Positions 5,674-5,916 of a DNA stretch of 5,916 nt are shown piece after piece. Where the stretch lies: positions 1 through 5,916 of the forward strand of contig CADAFA010000055.1 of NCBI GenBank assembly GCA_902787065.1, written 5' to 3'. The DNA is from an uncultured Elusimicrobium sp. (lineage in GTDB: Bacteria; Elusimicrobiota; Elusimicrobia; Elusimicrobiales; Elusimicrobiaceae). Made by a program: the position numbers and the translations under genes. Positions within the stretch are counted from its first letter, which is position 1. Every line of letters starts with the position of its first letter. The notes below the pieces were generated by a model. It was not told the DNA's origin and made no database searches. It saw nothing but the letters and a program-made list of their open reading frames with translations.

Positions 5674-5701
5674 AAGAACCTCTTAAGTAAGAATCTCTTA
5701 A
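5673..5701 (-). repeat. tandem 14-nt repeat forming the trxA leader
   Basis: Minus-strand TTAAGAGATTCTTA (5701-5688) and TTAAGAGGTTCTTA (5686-5673) differ at one base and are separated by one base. The copy nearer the gene supplies the AAGAGG Shine-Dalgarno sequence and ends in the A of the ATG. The other copy starts at about the predicted transcription start, so nearly the whole leader is the repeat. Confidence 0.7.
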
Positions 5702-5705
5702 ATAA

Positions 5706-5734
5706 AGAATAGAATTTATTGCCTTAAATGTCAA
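5706..5734 (-). promoter_or_regulatory. sigma-70-type promoter of trxA
   Basis: Minus-strand TTGACA (5734-5729), a 17-nt spacer and TATTCT (5711-5706) match the vegetative promoter consensus with a perfect -35 and optimal spacing. Transcription would begin near 5699, giving a leader of about 25 nt before the trxA ATG. It is the only strong promoter I see for the trxA-polA-coaE-rho block. Confidence 0.8.
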
Positions 5735-5806
5735 GGGAAAGATAGAAAAGCGGCAATTGCTATTATTTGCTATCTGCGTCTTTAATAAAATATTTCCTGT
5801 AATTCC

Positions 5807-5831
5807 CTCCCACACTTTTAAGTGTGTGGAG
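5807..5831. repeat. imperfect inverted repeat, possible dispersed repeat element
   Basis: CTCC plus CACACT (5807-5816) pairs with AGTGTG (5821-5826) and, after one bulged T, GGAG (5828-5831). It is flanked by C-rich TTCCCTCC on one side and GGCTAGGGGGGATC on the other. No T-tract follows on either strand close to the stem, so it is not an ordinary terminator. Its make-up differs from the AT-rich surroundings and resembles short intergenic repeats with CCCTCCC/GGGGGG ends seen in many bacteria; this resemblance is from memory. Confidence 0.45.
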
Positions 5832-5889
5832 TGGCTAGGGGGGATCAAAATTTGCAATTTTTATTTTTTATTATATCGTCGTGACTTGC

Positions 5890-5909
5890 TTTTTTTTTTT
5901 TTTTTTTTT
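5890..5909. repeat. 20-nt poly(T) homopolymer
   Basis: An uninterrupted run of 20 T on the plus strand lies 7 nt before the window end, in a gene-free region upstream of the trxA promoter. It is far longer than a terminator U-tract needs to be, and no stable stem directly precedes it. It may be real, a slippage-prone tract, or a sequencing or assembly problem. Confidence 0.7.
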
Positions 5910-5916
5910 AAAATAT

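Noticed and set aside
5552..5857. Minus-strand open frame of about 101 codons overlapping the trxA start and promoter
   Set aside because: It covers the trxA promoter, leader and active-site region in another frame; the sequence is low quality as a protein and trxA is certain.
5870..5875. TATAAT on the minus strand upstream of trxA
   Set aside because: There is no -35 at the right distance (it falls in the A-run) and no TG extension. The complete TTGACA/TATTCT promoter nearer to trxA is much better.

Overview
The window is AT-rich and codes on one strand only. All recognisable genes lie on the minus strand, so it reads from right to left as trxA, polA, coaE, rho and then the first 41 codons of a type IV pilin-like gene that runs off the left edge. 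The genes are bacterial. The pilin N-terminus (GFTLLELLVVVLIIG followed by ILAAVALPQYKKAVEKA) is of the kind I associate with Elusimicrobiota (Elusimicrobium relatives), and base composition fits. That assignment rests on remembered resemblance and is not proven here.

Right edge (5674-5916): a 20-T homopolymer, a GC-rich hairpin that resembles a dispersed repeat, and a clear sigma-70-type promoter (TTGACA, 17 nt, TATTCT) for trxA. The short trxA leader consists of a nearly perfect tandem repeat, and the copy next to the gene supplies the Shine-Dalgarno sequence. Middle (413-5673): thioredoxin; a spacer with a hairpin that may be a weak terminator; a full-length DNA polymerase I (intact 5' nuclease and polymerase, degenerate proofreading domain, two QxxLF clamp-binding-like motifs in the linker); dephospho-CoA kinase, whose start overlaps the polA stop as ATGA; and transcription terminator Rho with a long low-complexity N-terminal extension. 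polA-coaE-rho are tightly packed and probably cotranscribed, perhaps with trxA. The grouping is housekeeping: redox, DNA repair, the last step of CoA synthesis and transcription termination.

Left edge (1-412): a strong intrinsic terminator ends the rho transcript. An extended -10 promoter lies immediately behind its U-tract. About 200 nt of highly structured non-coding sequence follow, then the pilin Shine-Dalgarno sequence and start codon. This leader is the most interesting part of the window. It holds several stable hairpins. One is a terminator-like hairpin whose apical loop is complementary over 11 nt to an upstream segment (pseudoknot or antiterminator geometry). Another is a 22-bp perfect palindrome, one arm of which is also complementary over 10 nt to the pilin start-codon region. 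It looks like an RNA switch or a small RNA controlling pilin expression. I do not recognise it as a known riboswitch class.
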